64,000 nt of DNA from positions 662,204 to 726,203 of the forward strand of contig KV425552.1 in assembly GCA_001632425.1 (NCBI GenBank), in the 5' to 3' direction. This document shows positions 24,528 to 37,700 of this stretch, piece by piece. Made by a program: the position numbers and the translations under genes. Source of the DNA: Neolentinus lepideus HHB14362 ss-1. Taxonomy: Eukaryota > Basidiomycota > Agaricomycetes > Gloeophyllales > Gloeophyllaceae. The notes under the pieces are model-generated. The model did no database searches and had not been told where the DNA came from. It saw only the letters and a list, made by a program, of their open reading frames with translations. Positions within the stretch are counted from its first letter, which is position 1; each line of letters begins with the position of its first letter.

Positions 24528-27500
24528 ATGGCTATGGATTATGATGCATACGATGCCTTGTTGCATCACGTATTCAAGCAGGTCTGTCACATGTCCATAG
24601 TCCACCTTGATTTTTTTAATCGTTGCATCAGACCCAGGGAGATGCTTGGTTTAAACCAACAGAGGAGAACGTCTATGGTGGTGTCTGTCTTCGGGTGCAA
24701 CCAGGACACTTCCGTGTCTTCCCTTACGAAAATCGCTTCCTCGAGCCCTTCGAGGCTGCCGTCCGCATCCTCAACCCTGTCATCGCAGTGAAGCTGCGGA
24801 GTGCAGCAGTTCACGCTGCATTGTCCACTGTGTAAGTTCTCATCCTGCAAGACGATCGGAGTTTGCCATTGATTTTGCGCCACGCGATGGTAGTGACGAA
24901 ACTGCCACTGGCATTCACGTCGATGTCAATACTCGAATTCAAATCCTGGAGACCATGGCATATCTGCCTAGTGCTGACAAGGAGCAATGCGGTGCCTTCA
25001 TCGTGAGTACTTCCGCAAAGACAACTGATGCTATGGTTCCTCACACATCTCGCACAGAGGGACGAGAGAGTCTTGGTCATGTGGTCCGACTCCTTGGACT
25101 ACATGGTACCGCTGTGTCAGGACTTCGAGGAGAAGCTGATCAAGCTCGTCTGGCGCAACCGCTCTACCCTGCGCACTATGTCTACTGTGACGTCTATGGT
25201 CTCGGCTACCGATTCGGGCGCGGGTTCGGGCTCGGGCTCCGACATCAACTTAAATGAGAAGGCCGAGGAGGTTGAAGTGAACGTCAAGGATGCGGAGACG
25301 GAGAAGCCGACTAAGAGCCTATGGGGCTGGCGCGTCGCTTCAAAACCGAAGCCGACCACAGCTGCAACGGATGTAGAGAAGGGTACATCTAAGGAGCCGC
25401 GACCGATGAGGCTGTTCGCCCCCATTTACAACGGTTTCGGTGTCGCCCTTAGCATCTGTACGTTTTCGTCTTCATTGTGGAACTGTGAGGGAGTGACTAA
25501 GTCAAATCCAGTCTTCATTGGCAGTGGTATCAGCATGCTTATCTCAGAGTGGATTCAAGACGGTTCCACCACCCGTTTTGCCTTGCTCGTCACGACTCCT
25601 TTTGTCTTCTGCGTGTCTCTGGTGAGTGTGGGTTTTTTTGGAGAGACCAGTCCGTCCTCCTAACGATATACTTGTAGTTCTTCGCTCTCCAGATCGTTGG
25701 TAATCTTGCTATGGCGTTGGGTCCCGTCGCTCAATATCACGAAAACTCGAAATACTACTCCGCTATCAAGCCCAAACCTAACCCTGAGGTCGATGCCAAC
25801 TTGCCGCACATCACGATCGAGATGCCCGTGTACAAGGAGAGCTTAAAAGAGACTATGTAAGTGGAATTTCCTTCGCGGAGTTTGCTTGGGATCCCTCTTT
25901 GCAAATTGGTCTACTTATCAAGACGATCACGTGCCATTAAGCTTGGTGGTGGCTTCGATCGTCCCCGGGCTTTGGGCCATGGGGACGGAGTTTAACTCCG
26001 ATCGTCTAACTGAAGCCGAGATGTTATTGTGGCATGGACGTTAGCCTTTAGGCTCCTGTCCAATCTTGATACTATTGGAATTGGATAGGCTTCAAAAATC
26101 TTATGACCGGCGCTTTCGATCCATGGCTGACCTGTTCTTCGGCTCTTAGTGCGCCATCCATATATTCCCTGAAGAAGGCTATGCAGACGTACGCCCGACA
26201 GGGAGGAAAGTCGACTATATTCGTCCACGACGATGGCCTCCAGCTTATTTCCCCGGAAGAGCGCGAAGCTCGGATTGCCTTCTACGCGGACCATAATGTT
26301 GGTTGGGTTGCCAGACCTCCGCACGACAACAGTCCGGATGGTTTCAAGCGAGCTGGCCGATTCAAGAAGGCTAGTAACATGAACTACGGTTTGGACCTCA
26401 GCTTGCGTCTTGAGAAGTTCCTCAAAGTCTTGGAAGAACGGGAAGCGGAAGAACTCCGAGAAGGTAGCATAAGTGTCAATTCCAGCGCGTCGGACATGCA
26501 ATGCCTCGAGGACATGGCTCTGGACATGGCCCTCGAGGAGATGTGGGACGAGTATGGAAGACGGCCTGGTTTCAAGGGCTGGGCTTGCAACGGCAAAAGT
26601 ATCCGAGTTGGCGAAATTATTCTGATCATTGACTCTGACACCGTTGTACCCGAGGTGAGCACCTTAAACCACGGATCTAAGAGGACGGGCAGTAAACGTA
26701 TATGTCTTTTAGGACTGTTTCCGTGATGCGGCCAGGGAACTCTCCGAATGCCCAGAGGTTGCCATCATCCAACACGAGTCCGACGTTATGCAAGTCGCCC
26801 ACCACTACTTCGAGAACGGTATTGCACATTTCACTCGCCGTGTCAACAAGTGTATCTCCATGGGTACGGCAAACGGCGAAGTTGCACCATTTGTCGGTCA
26901 CAACGCCTTTCTGCGCTGGTCCGCCCTCCAGGACGCTGCTTTTATTGACCCCGTCGATGACAAGCGTAAAATCTGGAGTGAAGCCAACGTCTCGGAGGAC
27001 TTCGACATGGCCTTGCGTCTCATGGTAAGACCTCAATCTCAAGCGATTGGCGATGTATTAATTTACCTTCTTTTGACTAGCTTAAGGGCTACATCATCCG
27101 ATGGGTCACCTACTCCGATGGCGGTTTCAAGGAGGGTGTCTCGCTTACATGCGATGACGAACTAAACAGATGGCAAAAATACTCGTATGGTTGCAGTGAA
27201 CTGATGTTCAATCCGGTCGTCGAATGGTGGCGCAAGGGTCCCATCAACAAGCAGTTGCACGGTTTCATATGGTGTCCTGCTCCGGTGCACTACAAGATCA
27301 GTATGATGTCTTGTATGTGATGATTTGTTGTTTTCTCCCGCAGAGAACTGACGAAGCTTTTCCATCATCAGATATGTTCTCTTACTGTGAGTACCGCCAA
27401 TTTTCACCTAGTATCTAGATAATGTATCGACGCCTCTTGCAGATGGTATCGCTGCAGGCTTCACGCTATCGGTCATGAACTACCTCCTTCTCGGGTTTGC

Positions 27501-28116
27501 AGTCGAGATCGATGGCTTCTACATGCACAGTTTCGAGACTTGGTTAGCCTGCACGGTCGTCTTCCCTGGATTGGGTAACTTCGCCTACACTATGCTGGAA
27601 TACCGTCTTGGCCTGCGGAGTCTCTGGTCAGCTGCGAAGGAAAACGTGACCTGGGTCCCATTCTTGTGAGTTGAGATCATATGTCAACTCAAGCACTACT
27701 TCCTCACCACACGCATGCACAGCTTCTTCTTCTTCGGTGGTATGAGTATCCATCTCACGCAATCCATTCTCGCGCACATGTTCTCCTACAACATCACATG
27801 GGGTGCGACGAAGAAGGAAGTCGAGCGCTCGAACTTCTTCATTGAAGTTCCCAAGATCCTACGCCGATTCTGGCTCGCCCTAATCATATCAATCCTGAGC
27901 ATCGCGATGATGGTTATCCTGGCCACTCCTGCTGTCCCTGAAGGATGGCGGATAACTGGACAGGGTTGGGCGGTCATCTTCCCGCTTGCGTAAGCCGTGT
28001 TCGCTGTTCTTGATGAAAATGTGAATTGACGAGCAATCCTTCATAGCATTGTAGCTGGCAGTCATATTCTCTATCCTGTCGTTCTGAATCCCTGGCTCAT
28101 GATCTTCTCCTACTAA
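24528..28116 (+). CDS. family 2 glycosyltransferase, processive polysaccharide-synthase type
   Basis: Thirteen exons: 24528-24581, 24632-24831, 24894-25002, 25058-25457, 25512-25621, 25678-25856, 26150-26654, 26713-27024, 27081-27312, 27372-27386, 27443-27665, 27723-27989 and 28047-28116; 2676 nt, 891 residues. A long N-terminal region precedes a membrane segment (exons 4-6), then the GT-A domain with HITIEMPVYKE, HDDGLQ, DSD (512-514, metal/UDP-sugar binding) and EDFDM (catalytic Asp, about 614-617). RWQKYSYG sits where Q..RW lies in synthases, followed by at least four C-terminal membrane helices. This is the layout of chitin/cellulose/hyaluronan-synthase relatives; the polymer made is not known from sequence. 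Intron 6 (25857-26149) is 293 nt against about 55 for the rest, and exon 10 is 15 nt. Confidence 0.88.
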
Positions 28117-28958
28117 ATACTACCCTACGTCTACTACGGACCATTCCTCACTTATTATGTTATTAATACACCCTTCCAATGGACGAACTCTCTTTCGTAG
28201 TCTAAGACGTTTCGTTAATGGTCGTCACACTATCGGGATTAGTGGTGCTTCACAAAGCACAGTCTTTCTTTAGATGATTTACCCTCATTTGTATGATTTC
28301 CTGTATGTAGTTATATCTATAGAAGTGCTTCTTGAGTGACATCTACTCGTGTTTTCAGTCATCAGTTCAGCGCGGTGGTAAATTTGATTTTAATGTAAGT
28401 ATATGCTGACCTCGACTATATGTAATACAGAGGAAGGACTGAGCCTCAACATGCACCGCGGGACTGTATACGCTCGTCCAGAAAAGAAAGAGGCAAGAGG
28501 AAGCGGATCATATGGAATGCAGTACTATATTATACTGTGCAGATGCATGGAGGCAGAGCAGGCCTATAGTACAGACTTCAAGCTTAAGGGAGCGGGCAGA
28601 GTCAAGCCATCAAATAATTAGACTCGCTGTTGTACATACGATACGTGAATCCAAAGCGCCAGGAGAGCGGTATAGAGAAGACACGGACATGGTAAGCGAC
28701 TATCGAAGAAACCCTTAGGCTACGAACAAGAATGGTGATGTGAAGAGGAAGCGGAAGCGGAAGGGGTGAAAAGGGACGCATAGAAGTAGGCGAAGGCACA
28801 TCACGACGGGGAACGAGAAGAGATGAAGAAGAAGATATCACTACACACTACAGTACGTTACAGGTCGTAAGCAAGAACAGGACATCATACAGAGCAGAGA
28901 CAATGCATGGGCGACGAACGGAGAATGAATATAGACACCCAGAAACAACAAACAGCTC
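28117..28958. other. intergenic, convergent 3' ends
   Basis: About 840 bp between the stops of GT2 (+) and the Gti1/Pac2 gene (-). AT-rich 3' UTR-like sequence; no supported gene. Confidence 0.4.
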
Positions 28959-30464
28959 TCAGCTGTCATCGGTATCGTCAGCGGCCGCGATATGTGCAGA
29001 GGCAGGTGGGACGGAAACCTGCACCTTGGCAGCGGTCAGAGCGGGCGGCGGGTAGGGAGTGTACCAACCCGAAGCGGCACCTCCAGCAGAGCCAGGCTGG
29101 CTGGAGTAGCCTTGATAAGAAGGATAGGCGGAGGGATAGTATGGATACATCGGCTGCTGCACCACCGGGGGCTGCATTATGGGGTCAACGCTGGTTGGAG
29201 AATACGATGGATAGGGGGGTGGAGGTGGGGAAGGACCCTGCTGCGAGTCCGGAGATCCAGCCTGAGGAGACGTCGGCGAGGCTACTGGAGGTACCGGAGC
29301 GTAGGGAGTTTGTCCGTACACCGGAGGAGGGGATGTCCCATATGCCGAGCCTTGGTAATAGCTGTATGGCGTCACACCGTATCCATAATGAGACCCAGCA
29401 GGCGTCATTGGATCCATGTACGATTGAGGCGACTCCGGGGACGACTCGACCGGGGACTGGATCTCCTGGTCGCCTTCGCCCGATGATTCTTGAGTATGTT
29501 GTGAATTCTTGGACTTGCGACGTTTGCCGCCACTGCCATATGGATCATAGCGCTTGTTGCGCTTGCCTCCGCCAGAGGAACCGTTATCCGACGTGGGGGA
29601 AGGTATCCGTGGCTCAGCAAGAAGAGGGACACCATAGGAGGGGACTGGGAACAGACGAGGTGCAAGGTCCAGTTCATCGGCCTCGCCGCGATAGCGGGGT
29701 ATACCGTCAGCACCTATCTCGACCTTGGGAGGGTTGCGGAAATGGGTCTTGTCGAGGTATTCGGGACTGATATCCAAAGCCGAAAGTTCGGGGACGGATG
29801 ACGGCGGACGCAGGCGGCCTTGCTCGACATCGGAAACTCGATAGTATGATATCAGATGCTGAGAAACACCACCAATAGTTAGAGAAAATGTCTAAGAAAG
29901 CGATCAGGATCGAACACTACCGATGGAATGATTGTAACGCACCTTCTTCATTAGACCATCTGGCTTAAACTTATAACTGTTGGTTAAACTGCCCAGCAGC
30001 GTCCTCTCGCGATACTTATCCAAGCTGATCGTCCGGGGCTCACCCTTGGGACGACTCAGCGGAGCATGATCAGAACCCATCGTTTGGACATTGTATTGGC
30101 CATTATGACCGTTGCCCTCGTATTCCGATTGTTCCGCTCGTAAACCTCGATGGCCAGCACCTCGCTTATCCGTCTCGCGATACAGGAGAAAGTTGCCCAG
30201 GATACGACTAGGGCTCCAGAAGAATCCATCCGTCCACCGTTTGATACCACTCTCTTCCTCATCAAACACGAAGACTGACCCAGATGTGATCATCTTCCGC
30301 TCACTATCGACCAACCGACGCGTCACTCGAGGTATGATACCTCTGCGAGCAGCTTCGAGGATTAGAAGCGCATCGCCAGTCGTCTCTATCCAGCCACACC
30401 ACGGTGGCTCCGTCCAAGCAGGCGTTGAGGTTGCGGGCTGCGCGGGGTTGGAAGCGCCCGACAT
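28959..30464 (-). CDS. Gti1/Pac2 (WOPR) family transcriptional regulator
   Basis: Two exons, 30464-29943 and 29891-28959; 1455 nt, 484 residues, intron 51 nt, phase 0. WOPR box part 1 is near the N-terminus (GWIETTGDALLILEAAR, then KRWTDGFFWSPSRI, LLYRE). Part 2 straddles the intron (LMKK / TFSLTIGGVSQHLISYY). The tail is low-complexity Pro/Tyr/Ser/Gln-rich, with a basic cluster (GGKRNKRYDP, GGKRRKSK) that could be a nuclear signal. Members include Wor1, Ryp1, Sge1 and Pac2, which bind DNA and switch morphology or infection programmes in other fungi. Which target programme applies here is unknown. A long region of about 1.7 kb lies upstream, as is common for such regulators. Confidence 0.9.
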
Positions 30465-32131
30465 ACCACACAGGACGTGCGCACTACCATCGCCGACGAC
30501 AAAGACGACCCAACAATCAACGTTGATGTTGTGAAAAGGGTCGGGGGAAACGATCAGCCACCATCAGAAGTAAAGTTTGAAACAAAGTTGGCTCACAGAT
30601 GCACAGGTAGAGTTTGCGGACGAGTACGAAAATTGTGAACCTAAGTTCAGAGCCCGACTCTCCGCCGTGCGACGCCACAATAAGCAGTTGGCGGTCGCAG
30701 CCCTGTAGGGTCTTTCTCTGATGTGCCAGTATCGTCGTCAATCCACGACACGATGAGGACAACCAGACAGTTTGTCGTTGCACTCGAATGCTTGCGCTAT
30801 GGCCTTTGCGCTCGCTTACCGTCGAGAAAGCCTCTGTGGCGTGCCGACTTGCCGTAGCCCGACGCGTTACATAAGCACCAAATATGGCAAAGGCGCACGG
30901 CAATCTTCCCACGCACGACCTCCCGATCCCTAGCGCGTCTAGGACGTCGTTGACCACCCTCTGTCGCCATCGGCTTGCGTGTCTGTTGATCATCTGCCTG
31001 TAGGGGGGAGAAACGTGCACCAGTGAGGCACGCCCATGCTCAGGTGGTCAGCTGAACGGAGCATATACGGAGCGCCCAACTACGGTGCAGCTCAATACCT
31101 ATCGAGCCTCGTGTGGCTGCTATCTTGGTCGTTGCTCGCATAACTGCTTCCGCTGAGTGACCGAGAACGTATACAATGAAGGGCTTTACTTGGAATACCG
31201 ACTTCTAGTCCGGCTCATGTTCTACTGGTTACGACATTTGCTTCACATGTGCGTTCATTCCAGTCACGGTGGTGTAACGTGTCCCTTGCATGAAGTCAGT
31301 GCCGGGGACGTTTTATGCTCACCTTGATGAACGAGAGTTCTGAATAGCAACCGTTGGCCACCTCATTTGACCAGATAACACATTGGTTGATGCACATTCA
31401 AAGTAAGTCTCGAGTGTCCGTCGTCCACTGAAACATCGTGTACTGTGATAGAATCTGTAGAAATGTCCTATAGACTGTGACAGTACCTTTCACCAAGAAT
31501 TGCTGATACCTATGTCAAGTCATCGATTAGAATATGTCTTAGCTTGTCACGTATATTTGGTCAGGAGTGTTCACGGAACCCATCCATACACCAGTCTACT
31601 GTGAAAGTACCAAATCTATGGCATCTATCTACCTTGCACACAATGAATGCAGATATTGCAAGTCATGTTCCTAGAGTTGTGATGTTTTGATGCTTGGCTC
31701 GCTATATTTCTCAGACTGAGGTTTGCAGGGTCTGAAAACTGACATGTTCGTCGGAAGCACCATCTTCATCACCAGCTGTGTGATACTGTCTAAACCCATA
31801 CTCTGTGATAACTTGAGCATCCAGCAACAGGTATGCAGCCATGGACATAATATAATTGAGGATTTTCTGGAGGGACTGCTGATGGCGTTAGTCGGCATCT
31901 CTTAATCTGAGTAAGGGCATCTGCACCAAATTCAGGCTCGAATATTGAACGCGCCCGGTGAGGCCGAAGCGGTGCGGTAGCTCCGAATACCCCTATTTGG
32001 GCTGTACTGGCGCGATAACATGCTTGACTCGTCCCACTAACGACGCCCATTGTACTTTGCCATCAGTATCCGGTGGTCGAGTGCAGGAACATTGGGAAGA
32101 CAGCCAAGCAACGCTACACTCGTCTGGAACA
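30465..32131. other. divergent intergenic region between the Gti1/Pac2 and FHA genes
   Basis: About 1.7 kb containing both promoters. ORFs on the minus strand near 30517-31020 lack any domain and I treat them as chance. Confidence 0.4.
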
Positions 32132-34472
32132 ATGGATGTTGACGTGCAATGCGTGGATGAGAGCAGGGCCCAAGGAAGACGGGTCATTAGGCCCCTGCCG
32201 CAGCGTGCAGTAACAGGTCAGCGAATCCAAGGAAGGTATTGAGGCTGTATGCGCGATTGACAGCGATTAAACGCAGGATTGAAGCTGATTATTGAGAGGA
32301 ATGGAGATCAGCCATTGCGAGTTCTAACGTTCTCCAAGGCACAGACCAGCGTCGTCAACATCGGGCGCAAGTCGTCCGCAATTAACGAGGATGACTGCTG
32401 GCTTGCGGACGAAGCCATGTTCCGCTGTCCCGTGGTGAGTCGCAAGCATGCGAAGATCACATTCTCCGACGCTGGCACTGTAAGTATTTAGTCGACAGTC
32501 CGTCTTCCATCTTGCCTCACACCGGTCAGGCATACTTGATCGATTTGGGTTCGCATCACGGGACATACATCTCGAAGCCAACCGAGACAGTGTCAAGGCG
32601 AGTGAAGGCCCAGACGCCGGTAACGCTCAACGACGGCGACGTAGTCACCTTCGGGAAGACTGTCAAGACCGACGACGAACTCGTGCGACCAGTTACTACT
32701 CGCATACACCTGCTTCGCGGCACCATCGCGGATAGTCCCATCACATTCCGACGGGGCACGAGCAGTGTTGTCGGCGCTGCCAGCACGATGTTGCCGGTCA
32801 AGCGTTCGTCCAGCGGGCGGTTCGGCTTGTACAACGTTTCTTCCTCATCCTCATCCGAAGATGCTCCTTCTCATTCGGAGGGCGAGCGCGACTCTGAAGT
32901 CGAAGAGCTACCTCGTCCCTGTTCGCAGCCGTTGGAGGAGATCGTGAGTCAGACTAGGACGGACGCATCTGAGCGAACAAGCTGGAGGACAAGGCTGCCG
33001 TCCTTCCGGTCGATTAACGTCAACTTACCGGTGCTGCAGGAGTTTGTGACCCTGCCTACACCGTGGAGTCTCTTGACCGGTACAAAGGATGACGCATCTC
33101 GCGACGACGCCGATTTGAGTTGCGGGAATACTTCCGCGGTCGGGTCAGATTTGGCGTCGTCCTCTCCTGTGAGAGCTCCGTCGGTGCAGTCCAAGGCTGG
33201 GGATGAGCGTTCCACGTCGTCCAGATCCTCATCGCCCGTCGAGCGTAACAGCATTCCTCCTTGGCGAGAACCACACCCTGTTTTGGATGGTGGAGAGGAT
33301 GAAGGAGTAGAAAGACGTCCCATTGACGACGAAAGTCGAGACATGTCCCTGAGCGACGGCGATGAAGAGATGAGTGAAGATGTTTATTCACCTGAAGGTC
33401 CCTACGTCCCGTCGTTCGGGCAGTCGGCGAATCGGTATCCTCAAGTTGAGGAGGACTTTATAGACTACGCTCTGCCCTTCGCGATCCCCAGTCCGCCCTC
33501 GGAGCGTGCATCTGAGGAGCCGAAGTATCTAGCGTCCTGCGATATCGGGGCCCTGACCTCCGGATGGCACACGTCTTCCGTGTTGAATGTACCTTCTACT
33601 CCTCCGCCGGACGTTACTATTGATGCAGAGCCGGCACACGATGCTGAGGTCTCCGCGGCGGACAAGGAAGTAGAGGAACTTCGGAAAGAACCCGTTGAGA
33701 ATGAGGAGTCAGTTGCAGCGCCGCCCTCGGCCTTTGATGAACTGCAGGTCAGATCTTCTACCTACACTCAGAGTACGTCCTATTCTCACTGATCTTATAC
33801 GCAGGCAAATCTAGCAGTTTTCGACAAAGGTCTGAAGGAACTCAAGGATCGTCTTGAGTCGTTGCTCAACACAAGAGTAGATTCGGTCGGGGACTTGCCG
33901 GAGCGAGTCAAGGACGTCGAGCAGAGGGTGTCTGAGTTCCACGATGAGATCGAGAGGAACACAGAGAAATGGACTGAGGTGGATAAGTACCGCCAGGAGC
34001 TGGCGGCAAACCTGGATATAGTAAAGGGTCTGGCTAATGGTCAGTCATCGTGTCTCCGTCTCCGCCGGGTCGATCCATACTAATGGGATCCTCGACAGAG
34101 ATGCGGGTGCTTCATGAGCTCATGTCGAAAGAGCTTGCTTCTGAGCTGCAGGCGTTCAAGGATGCTCGTGCCGAGTTCTTTAACGCCGCTCAACGAATGC
34201 AGGATGAAACCCGTCGTCTTGTAAGTGTCTACAGACTCCTGGTAATGAATAATGCATCTAACTAATTTGACTAGGAGGCTTCAAGACCTCTGAAGCGCAA
34301 GCGATCCGGCTCACTGGATGAGCTTCCTGACGCCTCGCAAGGGCTTGACATTGCTATAGCGGAACACATGAGGCCGTCGAAACGGCACCGTATCGTGTCC
34401 AGCGTTTTGCGAACGACGGCCGCTGTTGCTGTTGGAGCAGTTGCTACTTGGTCCACTCTCGCATTCTCTTAG
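32132..34472 (+). CDS. FHA-domain protein with coiled coil and C-terminal membrane anchor
   Basis: Six exons: 32132-32216, 32277-32479, 32530-33747, 33805-34039, 34099-34220 and 34275-34472; 2061 nt, 686 residues. The FHA domain (about 30-130) has VNIGRKS, VSRKHAKI and SHHGTYI, the phosphothreonine-binding signature. About 370 residues of acidic Ser-rich disorder follow, then coiled coil (ELKDRLESLL … VEQRVSEFHDEIERN … LASELQAFKDARAEF). The end is basic (PLKRKRSG, RPSKRHR) followed by a short hydrophobic tail (TTAAVAVGAVATWS) that looks tail-anchored. FHA plus coiled coil plus tail anchor is the layout of SLMAP/Far9-Far10 STRIPAK subunits at ER, nuclear envelope or mitochondria. Assignment to STRIPAK is inference. 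It converges with SAC3. Confidence 0.85.
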
Positions 34473-34798
34473 ATGGTCTATCGCGCAATCTACATTCTTA
34501 ACATCTTCTATATCACAAGGTAGGTGAATGTACGGATCGGGCTTTGTAAATTCTCAGTGTAGGAATATCGTTGTACACCATCGGACTGTTGTCGATCGCC
34601 AGTCTGCTTTCGTATTTATATCCTTCGTGTTTAGTGGTTCCTCGACTTCGTTGTTCTATCTACCCCGTGTCCAATATATATACAGTATTTTGTGATGTTG
34701 TACAAAGCAGGTGCTGGCCAGAATAATTCGGATAGATAATGATACTAAAATACACCGGTATGGAGAAGCAACAGACATAAAAGTAGCAGCGCTCAACG
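34473..34798. other. intergenic, convergent 3' ends of the FHA gene and SAC3
   Basis: 326 bp with 3' UTR-like AT-rich sequence. Confidence 0.45.
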
Positions 34799-37700
34799 TC
34801 AGGGGACGGGACCGTACTTCTCTTGCACTTCGCGTATACGAGCACGCAACATGGCGATGGTGACCACCGAACCGCCATCGGTAGTGGCGGAAGTCGCAAC
34901 ACTGGGCGACGAAGAACCCTGCCGACCATCAGTCCGCGACTCGTTTATAGTAGACATATCCGAGCTCGAACTCGAACTTGAGGAAATGCCATTGCTCATC
35001 TTCAGCCGTTTCCCTGGCCCAGGACTGCTGACCGCGTCCGTATGGACTTCGGTAATACGCCTCTTGGAAGGGGACGGGTTGAGTGGGCGCCGGACTATTA
35101 GCTCGTCGAATTCCGTAGCCTTCTGATGTATAGTGTCTTCGAAGGCATGTATAGCGGACTGAAGTTGGGAATTCGAGACGAGCTCAGGCCAGTTAACGTC
35201 CGTCGACAGATTGGTCTGAAGGAGAGCGGGCACAAGGCATCCTATGTTGTCAAAGAGAACCTGGCCGGGAAACACTAAGTTATGGCTGCGATAGGCTTGC
35301 AAATCAGCTATAGCTGCTTGCGTATTGCCCTTCCAGAACGCGTTCTGGAGCCATAAGGCAGCTTGCTCGTACATGGAGCTGTAGATTGGGAGACTATTAG
35401 CATGAGGGCTTGACGGACAAAAAGGGAACATACTCGGACTCTTTCGCACCACTAAGAACAGGGATCGACAGAGATAAGGAGGGCTGTCCAATTAAGGATG
35501 AAATTTGTTGGAACAGGGATGATAACAGAAGAATGAGTCTATGCATGGCCTGGACGAACAGCTCATAGTCGACTAACAGTGTCTTAAGTGAGTAGTTAAT
35601 CTCGAAGATGTCTTTATCACTTACATTGACCATGAATCAAACAGCGGTCCACCCAGTCTTGACCTTGCTTTTTCCAGCGCTGCATGAATGGCTTTAGCAG
35701 AGCTGTGTGCCAATGTAATCAATATAATCTCACAGTAAGGTCGACAAATAATGGCTTACCTTGCATATTGTACCAGTGGCTAAGCCTCCCTTCGACATCA
35801 ATGGACATTTGACTCAAGAGGTTAGAAAATCTTTGATCCAGATCCTTTGTGCCGGATGTGATCAACAGAGCACGGTAATCGGCAAATAATCCATCGGACA
35901 TGTGCTTTTCAACCTAGTTATGGCGTATGGTCAGCAAGGAGCAAGTATACATGGTAAGAAACTTACAGTCTCGAACATATCATTATACATTGCTTGCTGA
36001 TCTTCTTCGGCCCAAATTACAAAAACCACTGAGGTAGAGTAATATCGAGCCTCGGGCAAGCTTTCCAGCACGTCGCGAAACCTGGCATAATCGTCTAGTA
36101 CGCGATATTTCCTGACAAGCGCATTAGACAACAGTCAATATCGTCATCGCGGCCCCCTACCTTTCAAGATCATCCTCCACATCAGCTATTGGTGTGCACT
36201 CGAAGACAAGAAGTGCAGGAGCAGAAGACGAAGACGAAGCTTGAGCTTGTGAGTAAGGGATCTCGAACGAGGTTTCGGATCGCCAACGTCCAGAATCCGG
36301 GACATTGAACTTCTGTTGCACCCAGATGGCGGTGCTATCGACGTCCGGGTTCATCGACAGCCATACATTCCAAAACCGAGGACTGATTCTGGCCTTCTTG
36401 CCGACTATGGAGCGTATTGATGATAAGAACGAGCCCTGAGCCCATCGACGTTCATATTCGTCGCGATTCTAAAGTGGCAGATGTCAGAGTCTTATATACA
36501 AAGAAGTGACTTGTGCCTTACCTCACGCAATCGCCGTGCTACATCCTCGTCCGTCCGAGCAACTTCATCAGGCATACTTGGCCTCGGTCGTCTTCGACGT
36601 GCTCTGGACGACGTACTAGCAGTAGTAACAGCGCTTTCCTCGGACTCCGCCCTCGAAGGCGGCCGAGTAGGGCGCTCTCGCTTCAATTTCCTTTTGGTAC
36701 TGCGACGCGTGTGACCAAAGAAAGGGTCGGTAGTTGCACGACACCAGCGCTTAAATGTGGTTCGCAGTATGATCGCGTTCCTATGTGAGACAGCTTTGCT
36801 TTCCAGGGCCGGATCAGTCTCCTCCTCCTTCTCCTTGCCCTTGTCAGACTTGGACACAACCATCGCGGGAACAGCGACAGGCGGGTCGGGGAGCAACTTG
36901 CTTATCTTCGGCATAGTGATAGGACTAGGCAGAGAGAAGGACGAGGATGATCCAAGCTTTGTAGGTGACTTCACTGGAGTTCCAAATAGTGGGCTCAAGG
37001 TGCCGCCCGACGACGCTACATCGGTGTTGATGCTTGGGAATTGCTTGAGTGCCTTGGGTATATTTTCCAGGCTGGCGCTCGGTGTCGGGGGTAACGATAT
37101 CGGTTGCAGCTTGACCGGAGTCGGAGGCTGACTGAGGGGAGTTCGCGGCTCTGTAGTTTCTGCCGCTACAAGAAATGTCAAGAGTCACATCATGGTTCTA
37201 GTACGAAAAGACTCACCCGGCCATGTTGAAGGAATCCCAGGCTTGTCGATGATTATCGTAGGTTGGCGTGCAAGATTAGATTTCGATGCACCGGTGTTTG
37301 CAGGAGTGCCGTTGACGTTGGTAGACACGAACAGGGAAGGTCTGGGACTAGGAGTGGAAGGCGTGCCTTCCTGCGTTTTAGCAGGAGTCGATGGCGTAAA
37401 TGTCGATGACGGTGGTGAGGGGGCCTACATTACGGTCATTCTCAAGTCTCAGATTGAACGCATATAACTACTTACACGTTCAGTCGATGCCTTCGTAGGT
37501 GTGAACACAGGAGCAGTAGGACTGAGCGACGACGGCGGCTTCGAGCCTTCCGTAGGTGGCAGAGGAACCTTAAAAGTTGCAGCGGACGATGGGGTGTCGA
37601 ATAAAGGCAGCGGCTTCGCACTCTCGACAGGCTTTGCATTCCCGAACAGTGACGGAGACGGCGTCGTCGAGGGCCCAAATGCGGACGTACTGGGTTGTTG

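Noticed and set aside
24832..24850. very short (19-32 nt) intron in GT2 keeping FAIDFAPRDG
   Set aside because: Too short, and a normal 62-nt intron ending at 24893 gives a clean in-frame join STVDETATGI.
28907..29770. 287-codon open frame on the + strand
   Set aside because: Antisense shadow of the low-complexity Gti1/Pac2 exon 2; no domain and no splice logic.
35394..35433. 40-nt version of the last SAC3 intron (acceptor CTAATAG)
   Set aside because: CTAAT looks like the branch site; the CTACAG acceptor 15 nt on gives a normal 55-nt intron and stays in frame.
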